A stretch of DNA of 64,000 bases from Ignavibacteria bacterium. GTDB taxonomy: Bacteria > Bacteroidota > Ignavibacteria > Kapaibacteriales > UBA4661. Positions within the stretch are counted from its first letter, which is position 1; each line of letters begins with the position of its first letter. Shown here in pieces: positions 34,491 through 43,930 of the stretch. Below the pieces are notes generated by a model. The model saw only the letters and a list, made by a program, of their open reading frames with translations. It did not search any database and was not told the DNA's origin. The stretch spans positions 47,772 to 111,771 of the forward strand of contig CANHDJ010000005.1 of assembly GCA_947459425.1 (NCBI GenBank), given 5' to 3'. The translations under genes and the position numbers were made by a program.

Positions 34491-37400
34491 TCACCGCGCC
34501 ACGCGCACCAGTCCTGTCCAACGCTTTTCTGTCGTGTCGGACAGGACTTCGCAGTAATACGTTCCCGTTTCAACGGTATCTAATTTTAACGCAATATCCC
34601 ACACACCCCGCTCCAATGCTTGCTTCGGAAGCGATGCCACCATCACGCCCATCATCGAATACAAGCGCACCGTAAGCGCTTCGGCAGAGGGAAGCTCCAC
34701 TTGCAGCGTTATCAGGCTCTCGGCGGGGTCGGGGAAATGACGCACTCGCAGCGTTTGTGCAAGATTACCTAATGGATTCACACCCGTGCCGAAAAGAGGA
34801 CGGAGACGTATTTCCGCATTACACCGCGAACCCGCCACAAGATAACCCGCCAAACCCTCGCCAACGAGCGTCACAGACTCCGTAACGCAAGATTTCGTTA
34901 TGCCCAGCGTGTCTCGGTATTCCGCCACCAGTGCAGGATTAAAACAGACCGTCAATGCCCGCGTCGCGCCCGCCGGAATGACAAAGGGAAATTGCGACGA
35001 CGGCAGGGAAAATTGAAGATTGCGGTTGACGGCAGAGCGATTCAGGACAAAAGGAACGATGCCCGTATTTTGCATCAGGATTGTTCCGCACGTCAAGGTT
35101 GTTGCGTCAGTCGGCTGAAAACGGTACTCGTACCGAAAGCCGTTTGCCGCCGAGCCTCCAACAATGCGGAGTGCGCCCGATGTTGTGTCAGCAGAAGCCA
35201 CGAATCGCACCGTAAAGCCTGGTATCGTGTCGCGTAAGACCGTCGTGTTCCCGACGGAATCCGTCAGCGTTACGGCAAAAATAGCATCAGCACGGGGATT
35301 CGTGACCGCGAGAGTAATCCGCAAGGGGCGTTTGGTGCTGTCCTGCACCTGCTCTGCATTGCCGACGAATGCTTGTGTTGCGGTCATGTTCACCAACACC
35401 ATCTCGACCCGTGCCAATCCTGCATCAAACGTGCGATTATCCGACGTTTCAAGCGTAATAACGCGATTACAGTCATCCGCGCTGCGGGTAAGTGTTGGCG
35501 GAAGTCTGTCCTGCGCCGCCTCAATGCGAATAGCAAGTATGCGCCGCGTTAGACAGCCGTTGCTGATAGTGAGCGTATCGGTAAATGTGCCATCTTGGTC
35601 GGTGCGGAAGCAGTATTCGACCGTGCCTTGCGAACTTGGTTCTATGCGGGTTGGACGGAATGATGACGAGGAAAATTGTGGCAAACCTCTGGTGAACCCG
35701 ACGCTTTGAACGGTCTGATTCGTCGCACCATAATTGCTCAAATTCAGACGAAAGCAGTAATCGCGCCCCGTTGCGAGCCGAATAATGCTGGAGGTCGTGA
35801 CAATCGCGTCCGTGCGAATACTTGGGTCGCGGTGTACCGTAAAACCTGGCACAAGAACGCGCTGCACCGAGCGCAAATCGAGCGAATCTACCGCAACCAG
35901 CCCAACGATGCCGTCTTCGTAAGGATTAAGCAAGTCCGCCTGAAAACTCAGCGAATCCGCCGGACGTGGCAGACTGCCAAAGCGAAAACGCACGTTGCGC
36001 TGAGTCGCACGGAGTGTATCGTAGAAAAAAATCTTGGAATCGGTGAAAGCACTGTCAAATATTTTTCCGTCCAGACCAGTACAGGTGCGGCGTACAACGA
36101 TTTGCGGCGGGCGAATATCGGTCTCGAAACGCTGCCCGCCGATATATCCGTAAGAATTTGCGCGTCCATACCCGGCAACGGTAATACCAAACGTGGTATC
36201 GGCAGAAATGCTGTGAATCCCTTCAAATATCGGCACAATAGCGTAAGAATACCCTGTCTGCTGCACCCGCCGAAAAAACTGCGGGGCAACGGTGTTCCCA
36301 TTCAAAACAACGGTCGTGGCTTTGGTTGTCGGCACAACGATTGTAACGTAATGTTCGAGGAAAGCAGGTTCGGTACGGTTTATGCCACCATTTGCCACCT
36401 GCGTTCCTTGCACACACACAAAGCGATATCGCGTTAGAAACTGCTCCACAGGTGGGATAAGTGCTAAAAATGGATCGCCTATCCCACCCGCATTACTCGA
36501 CCCACTACACTTGTAGCCCGCAACAACACTGGGTTCGGAGGTAACAATGGAGGCTTCGGTTGTTATCACCATTTCGTAAAAACCTCCGGCGCGGAGCGTT
36601 GCGACGGTCGTGTTATTCACGGTGACGAGGGTGTTGTCGTATCCCGCAATAACCCTGATGCGGTCGCAGCCCAAATCAGGCGTACCACGAGTTGGTGCGG
36701 GATAGGGTATGACCAATGCCGTTTTGCCCCAAACCTCCACCGGAAGCATCTGCTCAACAAGATGATCCCGCGATGTGCCTTGTAACAAGGCGCGTTCGTG
36801 TCCACCATAGACCACAACAGGTTTGGAAGAACTCACGCGCGAACCCGTAAAGTCCTTATCCCTGTTTGCGGCTGTTGGAAATAGGGAAACCAAATAACAT
36901 TCGCCTTGATTGAGTGTGATGGAATATGCGGTAGAATCGCCGTTCCATGTCTTGACCGTTGGCGTTATCGTGACAACCGTGCTGTCGAAGGCAGCAACGA
37001 CGGCAAATTGGGGCATTGTTGTATTAACTTCATCAACAGCACCGCCCTGTCTGAGCGAAATATTGCTTACAAACGACGCAATGACGTGTTCTCGCCCCAG
37101 TACATCGGTCGGGAATGCCAAAAAAGCGTCGCTCGTGACGCTTGCGACATTGAGACCATAGACCGTTACTTCTTCGTCGGCAGTGATGTGAAATGCTTTT
37201 CGCGTAATAGCCTGAGCGTCCAGTTCCAGTCCGGCGGAAGCAATATCGAAGGTGTAAACATCGTTTGCCCGAAGGTCGAACGTCTGGACTTGCTGCCGTC
37301 CGCCTTGCTGATACTCAATTTTCCCTCGCGTCGGGCGCTCACTCACGACGCTGATATAGAGTCTATCAAAATTTCCTCCATTGTTAGCATGATGATTACG

Positions 37401-37571
37401 TGGAAACGCCATCCAAAAATCTTTGCCTTTGCTATCGCGTATCGTTTTGGGGGAAATGGGAATAATTTGTGCATCAAGCGCACAAGGAAGAGCCTCAAAA
37501 CACAGCAACAGAGCGGCAACCACCACCACCACCACCTGAAACCGAAACGATGCAGCCTGAAGATGAGCCAT
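34491..37571 (-). CDS. Secreted IgGFc-binding-type protein with T9SS C-terminal sorting domain
   Basis: 1026 residues. The signal peptide (1-34) contains a run of valines from a CCA/TGG trinucleotide repeat. KGKDFWMAFPRNHHANNGG opens an IgGFc-binding-like N-terminal domain (about 48-330: VYTFDIASAGLELD, AFHITADEEVTVYGLN, FPTDVLGREHVIASF). A large strand-rich centre with choice-of-anchor-type sections (FSSSSFRPTRIEPSSQGTVEY) follows. The last ~85 residues (VRHFPDPAESLITLQV, MMGVMVASLP, VETGTYYCEVLSD, TGLVRVAR) form a T9SS sorting domain. Surface exposure follows from the T9SS signal. The domain name comes from mucin-type animal proteins; no antibody binding is implied. Confidence 0.85.
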   Translation of the reverse strand: MAHLQAASFRFQVVVVVVAALLLCFEALPCALDAQIIPISPKTIRDSKGKDFWMAFPRNHHANNGGNFDRLYISVVSERPTRGKIEYQQGGRQQVQTFDLRANDVYTFDIASAGLELDAQAITRKAFHITADEEVTVYGLNVASVTSDAFLAFPTDVLGREHVIASFVSNISLRQGGAVDEVNTTMPQFAVVAAFDSTVVTITPTVKTWNGDSTAYSITLNQGECYLVSLFPTAANRDKDFTGSRVSSSKPVVVYGGHERALLQGTSRDHLVEQMLPVEVWGKTALVIPYPAPTRGTPDLGCDRIRVIAGYDNTLVTVNNTTVATLRAGGFYEMVITTEASIVTSEPSVVAGYKCSGSSNAGGIGDPFLALIPPVEQFLTRYRFVCVQGTQVANGGINRTEPAFLEHYVTIVVPTTKATTVVLNGNTVAPQFFRRVQQTGYSYAIVPIFEGIHSISADTTFGITVAGYGRANSYGYIGGQRFETDIRPPQIVVRRTCTGLDGKIFDSAFTDSKIFFYDTLRATQRNVRFRFGSLPRPADSLSFQADLLNPYEDGIVGLVAVDSLDLRSVQRVLVPGFTVHRDPSIRTDAIVTTSSIIRLATGRDYCFRLNLSNYGATNQTVQSVGFTRGLPQFSSSSFRPTRIEPSSQGTVEYCFRTDQDGTFTDTLTISNGCLTRRILAIRIEAAQDRLPPTLTRSADDCNRVITLETSDNRTFDAGLARVEMVLVNMTATQAFVGNAEQVQDSTKRPLRITLAVTNPRADAIFAVTLTDSVGNTTVLRDTIPGFTVRFVASADTTSGALRIVGGSAANGFRYEYRFQPTDATTLTCGTILMQNTGIVPFVLNRSAVNRNLQFSLPSSQFPFVIPAGATRALTVCFNPALVAEYRDTLGITKSCVTESVTLVGEGLAGYLVAGSRCNAEIRLRPLFGTGVNPLGNLAQTLRVRHFPDPAESLITLQVELPSAEALTVRLYSMMGVMVASLPKQALERGVWDIALKLDTVETGTYYCEVLSDTTEKRWTGLVRVAR

Positions 37572-37668
37572 AACACACAGTGGAAAATTTGGAGAAAATA
37601 AGCGCGAAAAGACGACGCGAAAGCCGATACCGCCAACTTAGCACAGATTTTTGCCAAAAGCAAGAAAA

Positions 37669-37700
37669 GCCCGCTTGCGTCATTGATTTCGCAAGCGGGC
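37669..37700 (-). terminator. Intrinsic terminator of the erythromycin-esterase-like gene
   Basis: A perfect 11-bp GC-rich stem GCCCGCTTGCG / CGCAAGCGGGC with a 10-base loop, followed on the minus strand by TTTTCTTGC. It lies 99 bases beyond the annotated stop at 37799, but only five bases after an alternative-frame stop at 37705. Confidence 0.82.
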
Positions 37701-37798
37701 GATATTATATTGCTTGAATGCAAGAAATGGCTTCAATACGCGCTGTCATCAAAATTCGGTCAAAGAAATAGAGATTGTAATCTGCCTCTGGTAGTGCA

Positions 37799-39268
37799 TC
37801 ACCGATACACAGGCGGGTTCACTGCGTCGATAAACAGAATGCCGTCGTACTGATTGCGCCAAACACCGAGTAGCTGATTGACACCCCATTCTTTTGCAAC
37901 ACGCTGTTCAAACATCCACACCGTTGAATCGGAGCGGACTTGCGAAGTCATATCAAAAAAGAGGTAGTGTTTACGCGCTTGGTAAGCGATAGATTCTATA
38001 CTGCCAGCAGTTACGGAGTTAATAGCGTACACTTGACGATTATTGGCGGCAGCACTGCCTCGATACATAAGCAAACCGATCGTGTACATATCATTTCGCC
38101 GACCAAGTTCCACCAAATACTCTCCATGGACGTTAATCCCCGGAGTAAGACCTGGCAATATAAGAGTTTGCGTGTTTGCGTGGCGAATGTGATAATTGTG
38201 CGCCCAGACCATAATTTTTTTGTCGGGGTACATTGTCTTCAATAAAAAATCAATGTTTTGTGCCATTGCTTTATCCCGAATCATTCCACCCCCATTTGTA
38301 GCCGCAATTTGCTTCACAAATTCGGCGGCAGACCGCGCACATTGGGCTGCAAAGAGAGGTATTATCGGATTATTGGCGGTTTGTCCCAAACGCACACGAT
38401 TTCGCTCACAAAATTCTGCAATGGCTTCGTACCCTGTTAGCCATCGCTGCAACTCATTTTGAAGGTCGCGTGAAAACTGCTGATACCCGCCACTTGTTTG
38501 CCCAGCAACGGCATACCGGGCGGAAAACGCAGAATCATGCGCAAACGCTTGCTGTGCGGCTGTTGCATCTATTGACGACATTAAAGAGCGAAAGAATGCC
38601 GGGCGGCGAAAATCCCGGAAGGCAGCGCTTCGCTGTGAATCAAATCCCGCCAAAAGAAGCGGTCGAGCAGAAGATTTTGTGGTTTGAATATATCGAAATA
38701 ATTCTTCTACTTCTACTGTTGACCACACACCAAAAATCGAAGCACCCATCATTTGAAGCGGCGTGGCGAACTCCGCCGCACGTTGGTCGGCATCATAACA
38801 CTCGAACAAACCGCTTTCAAAAGCAATCACATCGTAGCCCATTTCTTGGTGCAAAAACTTTATTAGGCGCGTTTTTGCCATATTAAACTCGCGCACACCA
38901 TGGCCGCTCTCGCCGAGCTGTACAAGCCGCTTATTGCCCAAAACACTTTTGAAAAATTGTAAATCGCTAAAATCCTTATCCACAACCAATGAACGCAGTA
39001 CACGATGGTTCTGCTGAATCCAAGCCCGCACTGCCGGAGGTTCAACAGGATTAGCTGGGTCGGCTAATGTTTGTAGTTCAGCATCGGTCAGCAAACGATT
39101 ATTGTCAACAATCGGATATGATAGCCCTACAGTGCTTGTATTTGCTGACGGCACTGGTGCAGGAGAAGGTGAACAACCAACAAGAACAATGAATATAAAC
39201 GCACCAAAACAAGCGACAGCGCGGAAGGATTTGACCATCCAAACAAGGGTTTTTGCGGGATTTGGCAT
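37799..39268 (-). CDS. Erythromycin-esterase-family lipoprotein
   Basis: 489 residues from the ATG at 39268. A signal sequence with lipobox (FIFIVLVGCSPSP) suggests membrane anchoring, unlike the cytoplasmic EreA/EreB enzymes. Family motifs are LGESGHGVREFNMAKTRLI (catalytic Glu/His), FESGLFECYDA, LLLAGFDSQ and KIMVWAHNYHIRHA. The fold is shared with TraB/ChaN-type proteins. Chromosomal members often do not hydrolyse macrolides, so a resistance role should not be assumed. A different frame stays open for another 33 codons past the stop up to the terminator (see findings). Confidence 0.88.
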   Translation of the reverse strand: MPNPAKTLVWMVKSFRAVACFGAFIFIVLVGCSPSPAPVPSANTSTVGLSYPIVDNNRLLTDAELQTLADPANPVEPPAVRAWIQQNHRVLRSLVVDKDFSDLQFFKSVLGNKRLVQLGESGHGVREFNMAKTRLIKFLHQEMGYDVIAFESGLFECYDADQRAAEFATPLQMMGASIFGVWSTVEVEELFRYIQTTKSSARPLLLAGFDSQRSAAFRDFRRPAFFRSLMSSIDATAAQQAFAHDSAFSARYAVAGQTSGGYQQFSRDLQNELQRWLTGYEAIAEFCERNRVRLGQTANNPIIPLFAAQCARSAAEFVKQIAATNGGGMIRDKAMAQNIDFLLKTMYPDKKIMVWAHNYHIRHANTQTLILPGLTPGINVHGEYLVELGRRNDMYTIGLLMYRGSAAANNRQVYAINSVTAGSIESIAYQARKHYLFFDMTSQVRSDSTVWMFEQRVAKEWGVNQLLGVWRNQYDGILFIDAVNPPVYR

Positions 39269-39367
39269 AATAATATCACAAAAGGAAAATGTGAAAAAAT
39301 GACATTTACAATAATGACACGACACCACGAGAAATTTTTCACCTGTACTCTTTTTCGTAACGATTGG

Positions 39368-40678
39368 CTAATACGGCAATAGCCTTTGCACAGGCAATTT
39401 CCCAATTTTAATAATTCCCAAATCATCAGTTGCCGCAAACAAAATATTATTTTCCGCATCAGCCGCAGGAATCAAGCAAAGTGGCGGCGCGTCGCTCATG
39501 GAAATAACGTACTGAAACACACCGTCTTTGCTCATAAAGTACGCCCCAAGTGCTTCGCCTTTGGTGCCGATAAAAACAATGTTTTGCTGGCTTATCATCG
39601 GAGCGCCCATGACGGCGAGGTTGTAGCTGAGTTTCCAGAGTTCTTTGCCGTTTGCGTCTATGCCCACAATGAGCGATAGCGCTTCGCCCATGCCTGTCCG
39701 ATAGCCCGCCGCGACGAGCAGAGGCGCATTGTTATTCGTCCCAATCGCAATTCCTTGTGGCGTAAACGACAGCACTTTGGCAAAACGCTCATTGCCGCTT
39801 GCGTCGAAGGCAACAACAACGTCGTCGCGTCTGCCGCCGATTTCGCGTATTCCCGTGATAAAAATCTGTCCCGCGCCAATAATGGGCATTCTCAAAATCC
39901 GCGTATTTGCTATGCCCTTCGCCCAGCGCCGTGCGCCATTAGCAGCAAGACTCAGGAGTGAATCTGTTGTGCCGGGTGTATTTGCCGTGAGCGCCAGTAC
40001 GATATTTCCTGCGTCGTCGGCGGCAAATGCCCGCGTGGGAGCAAGCGTAAACTCTTGTCGCCAAGCGATTGTTCCGTCAAAAGCGCATTTTACCAGCGTT
40101 CCGCGAGTGCCATCGGCGCTAAAGCCCGCCACTACACCATCGGCTTGTACCAAAATATCGGAAAAAAGCGACGTGCTGTTGGGCGTAAAAAGCGCTTGTT
40201 TCCACCGCCGTTTGCCATCGCTACCGATAGAGTAGAGCGCACCATCGCTGGCAAACACGTACAAATTATCGTTTTTGTCAGTGGCGGCTGGCGCGGCTGC
40301 TATGGCGCGTTTGCCGCCTTCAACCGCATCAAATGGCGCTTTCCATTCAATACGCCCGCCCGCATACCGCGCCGCATTGCCGTCCAAGAGCGTCAAATAG
40401 CTCGTAATGAAGGAAATCGGTACAGGCGGCATATTCGCCCCAACCTGATTTTTTGCGGCTCTGAGCGCAAGCGAATCGTTTTTCTTGGGAAAATCGTTGA
40501 TAATCGTGGTATTGGCAAAGCTGCCGCCGTCCTCGTAATTGCCGGAACGCGAAGCACCGCCGTACAAATTAAACGCATTGGGCGAGCGTACTTGTTGGCA
40601 GGCGGTCGCAGCAAGAAGCGCAAAGGCGCATAGAATCAAAGCTTTGGGCAGATGAAGAACGTGAAAATATCGGCGCAT
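39368..40678 (-). CDS. PQQ-like beta-propeller lipoprotein
   Basis: 436 residues. The signal sequence with lipobox ends LLAATAC (Cys27). The body shows repeated propeller blades with the pattern ...DGTIAWRQEF, NGARRWAKGI, SGNERFAKVL, NGKELWKLSY, about 40-50 residues apart, as in PQQ-type/BamB-like beta-propellers. BamB supports outer-membrane protein assembly, but this protein lacks a specific BamB signature, so its role is open. It lies 99 bases upstream of the esterase-like lipoprotein gene on the same strand; the two may be cotranscribed. Confidence 0.82.
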   Translation of the reverse strand: MRRYFHVLHLPKALILCAFALLAATACQQVRSPNAFNLYGGASRSGNYEDGGSFANTTIINDFPKKNDSLALRAAKNQVGANMPPVPISFITSYLTLLDGNAARYAGGRIEWKAPFDAVEGGKRAIAAAPAATDKNDNLYVFASDGALYSIGSDGKRRWKQALFTPNSTSLFSDILVQADGVVAGFSADGTRGTLVKCAFDGTIAWRQEFTLAPTRAFAADDAGNIVLALTANTPGTTDSLLSLAANGARRWAKGIANTRILRMPIIGAGQIFITGIREIGGRRDDVVVAFDASGNERFAKVLSFTPQGIAIGTNNNAPLLVAAGYRTGMGEALSLIVGIDANGKELWKLSYNLAVMGAPMISQQNIVFIGTKGEALGAYFMSKDGVFQYVISMSDAPPLCLIPAADAENNILFAATDDLGIIKIGKLPVQRLLPY

Positions 40679-40784
40679 AGCGGATTGGGAAAAATGAAAA
40701 GAAAATCGAATAGGTCATAATTGTACAACAAAATTTATCACTTTTTATCGAGAAAACTCTGCACATTCAACATCAATATGCGCT

Positions 40785-40958
40785 TTAGCTATCAGAAGGG
40801 GAAAGCGTTGTCGCTTGTTTGCGCAAACGTGCTTCCACCAACCCATGTACAGGCGTAACCACGACAGCAATGCACACATTTGCCGCCATGCGCCAGAGCG
40901 GTGCGCCGCCTGTGAAGCGGTCAAGCCAAGGGTCGAGCACGACCACGAGGTAATTCAT
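40785..40958 (-). CDS. Short hydrophobic ORF, possibly a truncated MreD-like C-terminus
   Basis: 57 codons from the ATG at 40958: MNYLVVVLDPWLDRF, a Gly/Pro turn, then LWRMAANVCIAVVVTPVHGL and RLRKQ. The Trp-Arg, membrane helix and basic tail pattern is reminiscent of the last helix of MreD-type membrane proteins. An in-frame stop lies 12 bases upstream and no continuation was found in other frames, so this is either a remnant or an independent small membrane protein. No clear ribosome site. Low confidence. Confidence 0.3.
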   Translation of the reverse strand: MNYLVVVLDPWLDRFTGGAPLWRMAANVCIAVVVTPVHGLVEARLRKQATTLSPSDS

Positions 40959-41134
40959 CCGGATGGCTCAAAGGACGGTTACACCAGAAACGAAAACGGT
41001 TCCCGGTCATCTACAAAACGCAAAAAAAGGCTGCCTAGTCATCTCGCGCTTGCCTATTTGACACCCCTGGCTCGAACCACGAAGGTAATAAGCGGGAGAT
41101 TTTCTCTAAATTTCAATCTCAATTATCTGCTCTC
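40959..41134. other. Spacer without recognised features
   Basis: Together with the short ORF this fills the 456-base gap between the propeller and TPR-OmpA genes. A T7 run follows GGCAGCC on the minus strand (near 41020-41035), but I could not draw a good stem before it. No tRNA: a TTCGAGCC stretch on the minus strand looks like a T-loop but lacks a matching 5-bp stem. Confidence 0.5.
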
Positions 41135-43825
41135 TTATTTCCCATAATCCACAGGCGTTTCTACACGAACCTCCACCATGCGATTATAAAAACGACCTTC
41201 GGGTTGGTCGTTGGTGTAGAGCGGGTGACGATTACCGACACCTAGCGACGTTACCTGTCCGGCTTTCAGCGCATCGGCTACGCTTTTGGCTCGTCCGTCT
41301 GAAAGGCGTTGATTGATATCTCTATCGAGTTTGTCGGTGTAACCCGTTACAACAACCCTCGACTCTTTTATCAAATACGGATTCACATACTTTTTCACAA
41401 TCTCGTCATTCCGCTTACCCATCTGAACACTATTGAACGGGAACGAGATAAGGCGAAACACATCCATAGTTTTATCTTTAATTTTGAGTTCTTTCTTCTT
41501 TGCCAAATCGAGTCCCTCGACTGGGACAGGTGCAGTTTCGACGACCTTTTGCTTGGCTTTATCGTACAATTCTAATTCAACATCAAGATCGCCCACGTGA
41601 TAGGGAATCGTAAACGGCTCGTCTTTGATGTTCCAATCATAGACTGCTAGCGGTGCGCTCGACATCTGTACTTCTTTTAGAATTCTTGATCCTTGACATA
41701 CTCGCATAAATGACCTCTCAAATCCTGCTTCCGCCTCACTTTTCATACGAACTCGGATTTTCGGGACGTTACAGACACGAAGCGTATCAAAAATCTGAAG
41801 CGGCTCCAGAACTGACGGATCGTTGCTCGAAATTTCCACACGACGGTTTTCTTCTGCACCTTCGAGTGTATCAACCGAAGTAGTTGCATACACTGGCAAA
41901 CCGCGTGCTTCCAGTTTCATGCGCGTAGAATCTACGTCCCATGTCTTCACCAAATAATCCCTCACCGTCACGGCTCGCTGCATACTGAGCTTTTTATTGC
42001 CCTTTTCTGAACCCGGAAGTCCGTCATTACAACCCGTCAGAGTAATTTTCGATGAAGGCTTTTCTTTGAGACGCTTACCAATAACGTTCAGTACGTCGTA
42101 ATAAATGCTCATCATGCCGATGTTGTAGAAGCGACAAAAGCAACAATCACCTTCAATTTGAACAAACCGCTTGTAGCGTCTAGGCAGAGAATCGCTATTC
42201 TTGTCAAAGAAGATAATCGGCAGAAAGGGATAAAATTGTTTCGATATCGTGTCTTCAACTTTGAGGCAGGTAAGCGGGTATTCAGCACCATTGCCATCCA
42301 CGCGAAATACTTGAATATCGCCTTTCAAAGTCGGTGGCGGCTGTGTCATCATTGTTTGCACGATACCCAACTTATTTTGCACTGTTTTTGTCGAATCGTC
42401 CCAATCTTTATTTCCACTGAATATACGATAACGATTGACTGCGTTTCCATAGCTCTCAGTTAAAAAGAAGCAAGACGAAAACGCTAAACTGAGAATCAAT
42501 CGCACGAAGCACCAACCCCACGTGCTTTCTGTGCTAACGCGCCTACTTGCCAGTGCCAACGCCAGTACGAGCAGCACCACACCCGCTATTGCTGCATACT
42601 GAAGCTGTGTTTGGCGTTCTTTTTCTTGAGTAGCGAGTTCGGCTTTGTGACGAGCTTCTGCTTCGCGGAATTTCTGCTCGGCGGCTTGTTTTTGTGCGTC
42701 GTAGTCGGCTTGGAGGGCGGAGAGACGCTTGGCATTGTCAGCGTTGAAGAGGGAATCTTTCAGGGCGTGATGTTCGCTTTGGGCGGTGTAGGCGGCTTTG
42801 TAGTTGCCGAGAGCGGCGTGGATGGTGGCGAGGAGGGCTTGGGTTTCACTAGCTTCTTTTCGCTCCCCAGATTGTATGCGGAGTTCGAGGGCTTTTTGTG
42901 CTTTGGGAAGTGCTTGAGCGTATTTTCCTTGCTTTGTATGGACTATGGCTGTGCCGTGCAGGGAAAAAGCCATCCATGAGTGATTATCTACCTCTGAAGC
43001 CAAGGTGTACGCTTGATTTTGGTACAACAGCGCAGAATCTAATTGCCCAAGCGCAGTGAAGGAATTGCCAATGTATGTTTTGCAGATAGAAATACCACGT
43101 TTATCGTTTATTTCCTGCTTCAAAATTAAACTTTTTTGATAGGTCGCCAATGCTTCGGCAAATCGCTTTTGCCCATCGTACAAATAAATATCGCCGAGAT
43201 TGAGCAAACTTGATGAAATACCACGTTTATCGCCCGATTCTTCTGAAATTTTCAATGCCTTGTTGTAATACGCAAAAGCTGATGAATACTCGGCTTGGAA
43301 GTAGTAGAGTATGCCGATATTATTCAAAACCCCCACCAATCCTTGTTTTTCACCTAATTCCTCTCGAATTTTCAAACTGCGTAAAAGATACTCCAACGCA
43401 GATGGATACTGACTTTTATCGGCATAGACACGACCCAAGTTATTCAAAATAATTGCTAAAACTTGTTTGTCCTTCCGTTGTTCGGCGATAGGTAGTGAAT
43501 GTTTGTAAATTTCTAACGCCGTTTGCAGCCGACTTTGTTTATGATAGACCGTACCTTGTTGCAACAGCGCATCCGCAAGTCCCTTCTGATACTTTAAGCG
43601 CTCCGCCAGCATTTGCGCCCAGTTTGCTGCCGCCAGCGCACTATCGTACTTTCCAGCACCGGTGAGTATTTTCGCCAGTTCCACCAGCCGCCGCACTTTC
43701 AGGGTGTCGTCCACAGCAGGCAGAATCAGCCTTCGGAGGCTATCGGCGGTGCTTTGGGCGTGGATGTTTGGTGCGGCAGCCCACAGACAGAGTGCGAGAA
43801 GGAAGGTACGGAGGGGCGTATTCAT
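41135..43825 (-). CDS. TPR - membrane - OmpA-like fusion protein
   Basis: 896 residues from the ATG at 43825 (signal peptide to residue 24). Residues about 60-370 are a run of TPR/Sel1-like repeats with the spacing ALEYLLRSLKIREELGEKQG and the recurring 'DKRGIS' linker, typical of TPR sensor proteins. A coiled linker leads to a membrane span at about 415-435 (AAIAGVVLLVLALALA), then a second hydrophobic stretch (LILSLAFSSCFFL) that looks like a signal peptide. Two OmpA-like regions follow (about 590-690, ITLTGCNDG and SMQRAVTVRDYL; about 800-890, VVVTGYTDK and RLSDGRAKSVADAL), which in relatives bind peptidoglycan. The join looks like a gene fusion. A 36-residue relative of its N-terminus lies in the fragment at 45262-45370. 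Confidence 0.82.
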   Translation of the reverse strand: MNTPLRTFLLALCLWAAAPNIHAQSTADSLRRLILPAVDDTLKVRRLVELAKILTGAGKYDSALAAANWAQMLAERLKYQKGLADALLQQGTVYHKQSRLQTALEIYKHSLPIAEQRKDKQVLAIILNNLGRVYADKSQYPSALEYLLRSLKIREELGEKQGLVGVLNNIGILYYFQAEYSSAFAYYNKALKISEESGDKRGISSSLLNLGDIYLYDGQKRFAEALATYQKSLILKQEINDKRGISICKTYIGNSFTALGQLDSALLYQNQAYTLASEVDNHSWMAFSLHGTAIVHTKQGKYAQALPKAQKALELRIQSGERKEASETQALLATIHAALGNYKAAYTAQSEHHALKDSLFNADNAKRLSALQADYDAQKQAAEQKFREAEARHKAELATQEKERQTQLQYAAIAGVVLLVLALALASRRVSTESTWGWCFVRLILSLAFSSCFFLTESYGNAVNRYRIFSGNKDWDDSTKTVQNKLGIVQTMMTQPPPTLKGDIQVFRVDGNGAEYPLTCLKVEDTISKQFYPFLPIIFFDKNSDSLPRRYKRFVQIEGDCCFCRFYNIGMMSIYYDVLNVIGKRLKEKPSSKITLTGCNDGLPGSEKGNKKLSMQRAVTVRDYLVKTWDVDSTRMKLEARGLPVYATTSVDTLEGAEENRRVEISSNDPSVLEPLQIFDTLRVCNVPKIRVRMKSEAEAGFERSFMRVCQGSRILKEVQMSSAPLAVYDWNIKDEPFTIPYHVGDLDVELELYDKAKQKVVETAPVPVEGLDLAKKKELKIKDKTMDVFRLISFPFNSVQMGKRNDEIVKKYVNPYLIKESRVVVTGYTDKLDRDINQRLSDGRAKSVADALKAGQVTSLGVGNRHPLYTNDQPEGRFYNRMVEVRVETPVDYGK

Positions 43826-43930
43826 GCGGGGTGTGGGGGTAAAGTTGAACAATAACATTGGTCAGATGCGAAAGACTGGCGCATTCATCAAGTTTTTCGG
43901 GGTGGTATGCTCTTCATAAATTTCTGGGTA

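Noticed and set aside
34510..34548. A perfect 10-bp inverted repeat AGTCCTGTCC/GGACAGGACT near the HmuY gene end.
   Set aside because: It lies inside the coding end of the IgGFc-type gene and has no T tract, so a terminator call is not justified.
37515..37535. The CCA trinucleotide run as a phase-variable repeat.
   Set aside because: It encodes valines in the signal peptide in multiples of three, so length changes would not shift the frame, and the run is short.
37799..39268. Calling the erythromycin-esterase-like gene an antibiotic-resistance gene.
   Set aside because: It is a chromosomal lipoprotein with only family-level motifs; many such members have no macrolide activity.
41040..41080. 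A GGTTCGAGCC stretch on the minus strand that resembles a tRNA T-loop.
   Set aside because: The flanking bases do not form a 5-bp T stem and no anticodon or acceptor stem can be drawn.
40815..41147. A 110-codon plus-strand frame upstream of the TPR-OmpA gene's 3' end.
   Set aside because: Its composition is biased, it shows no domain pattern, and it runs antisense over the short MreD-like ORF and the end of the real gene.
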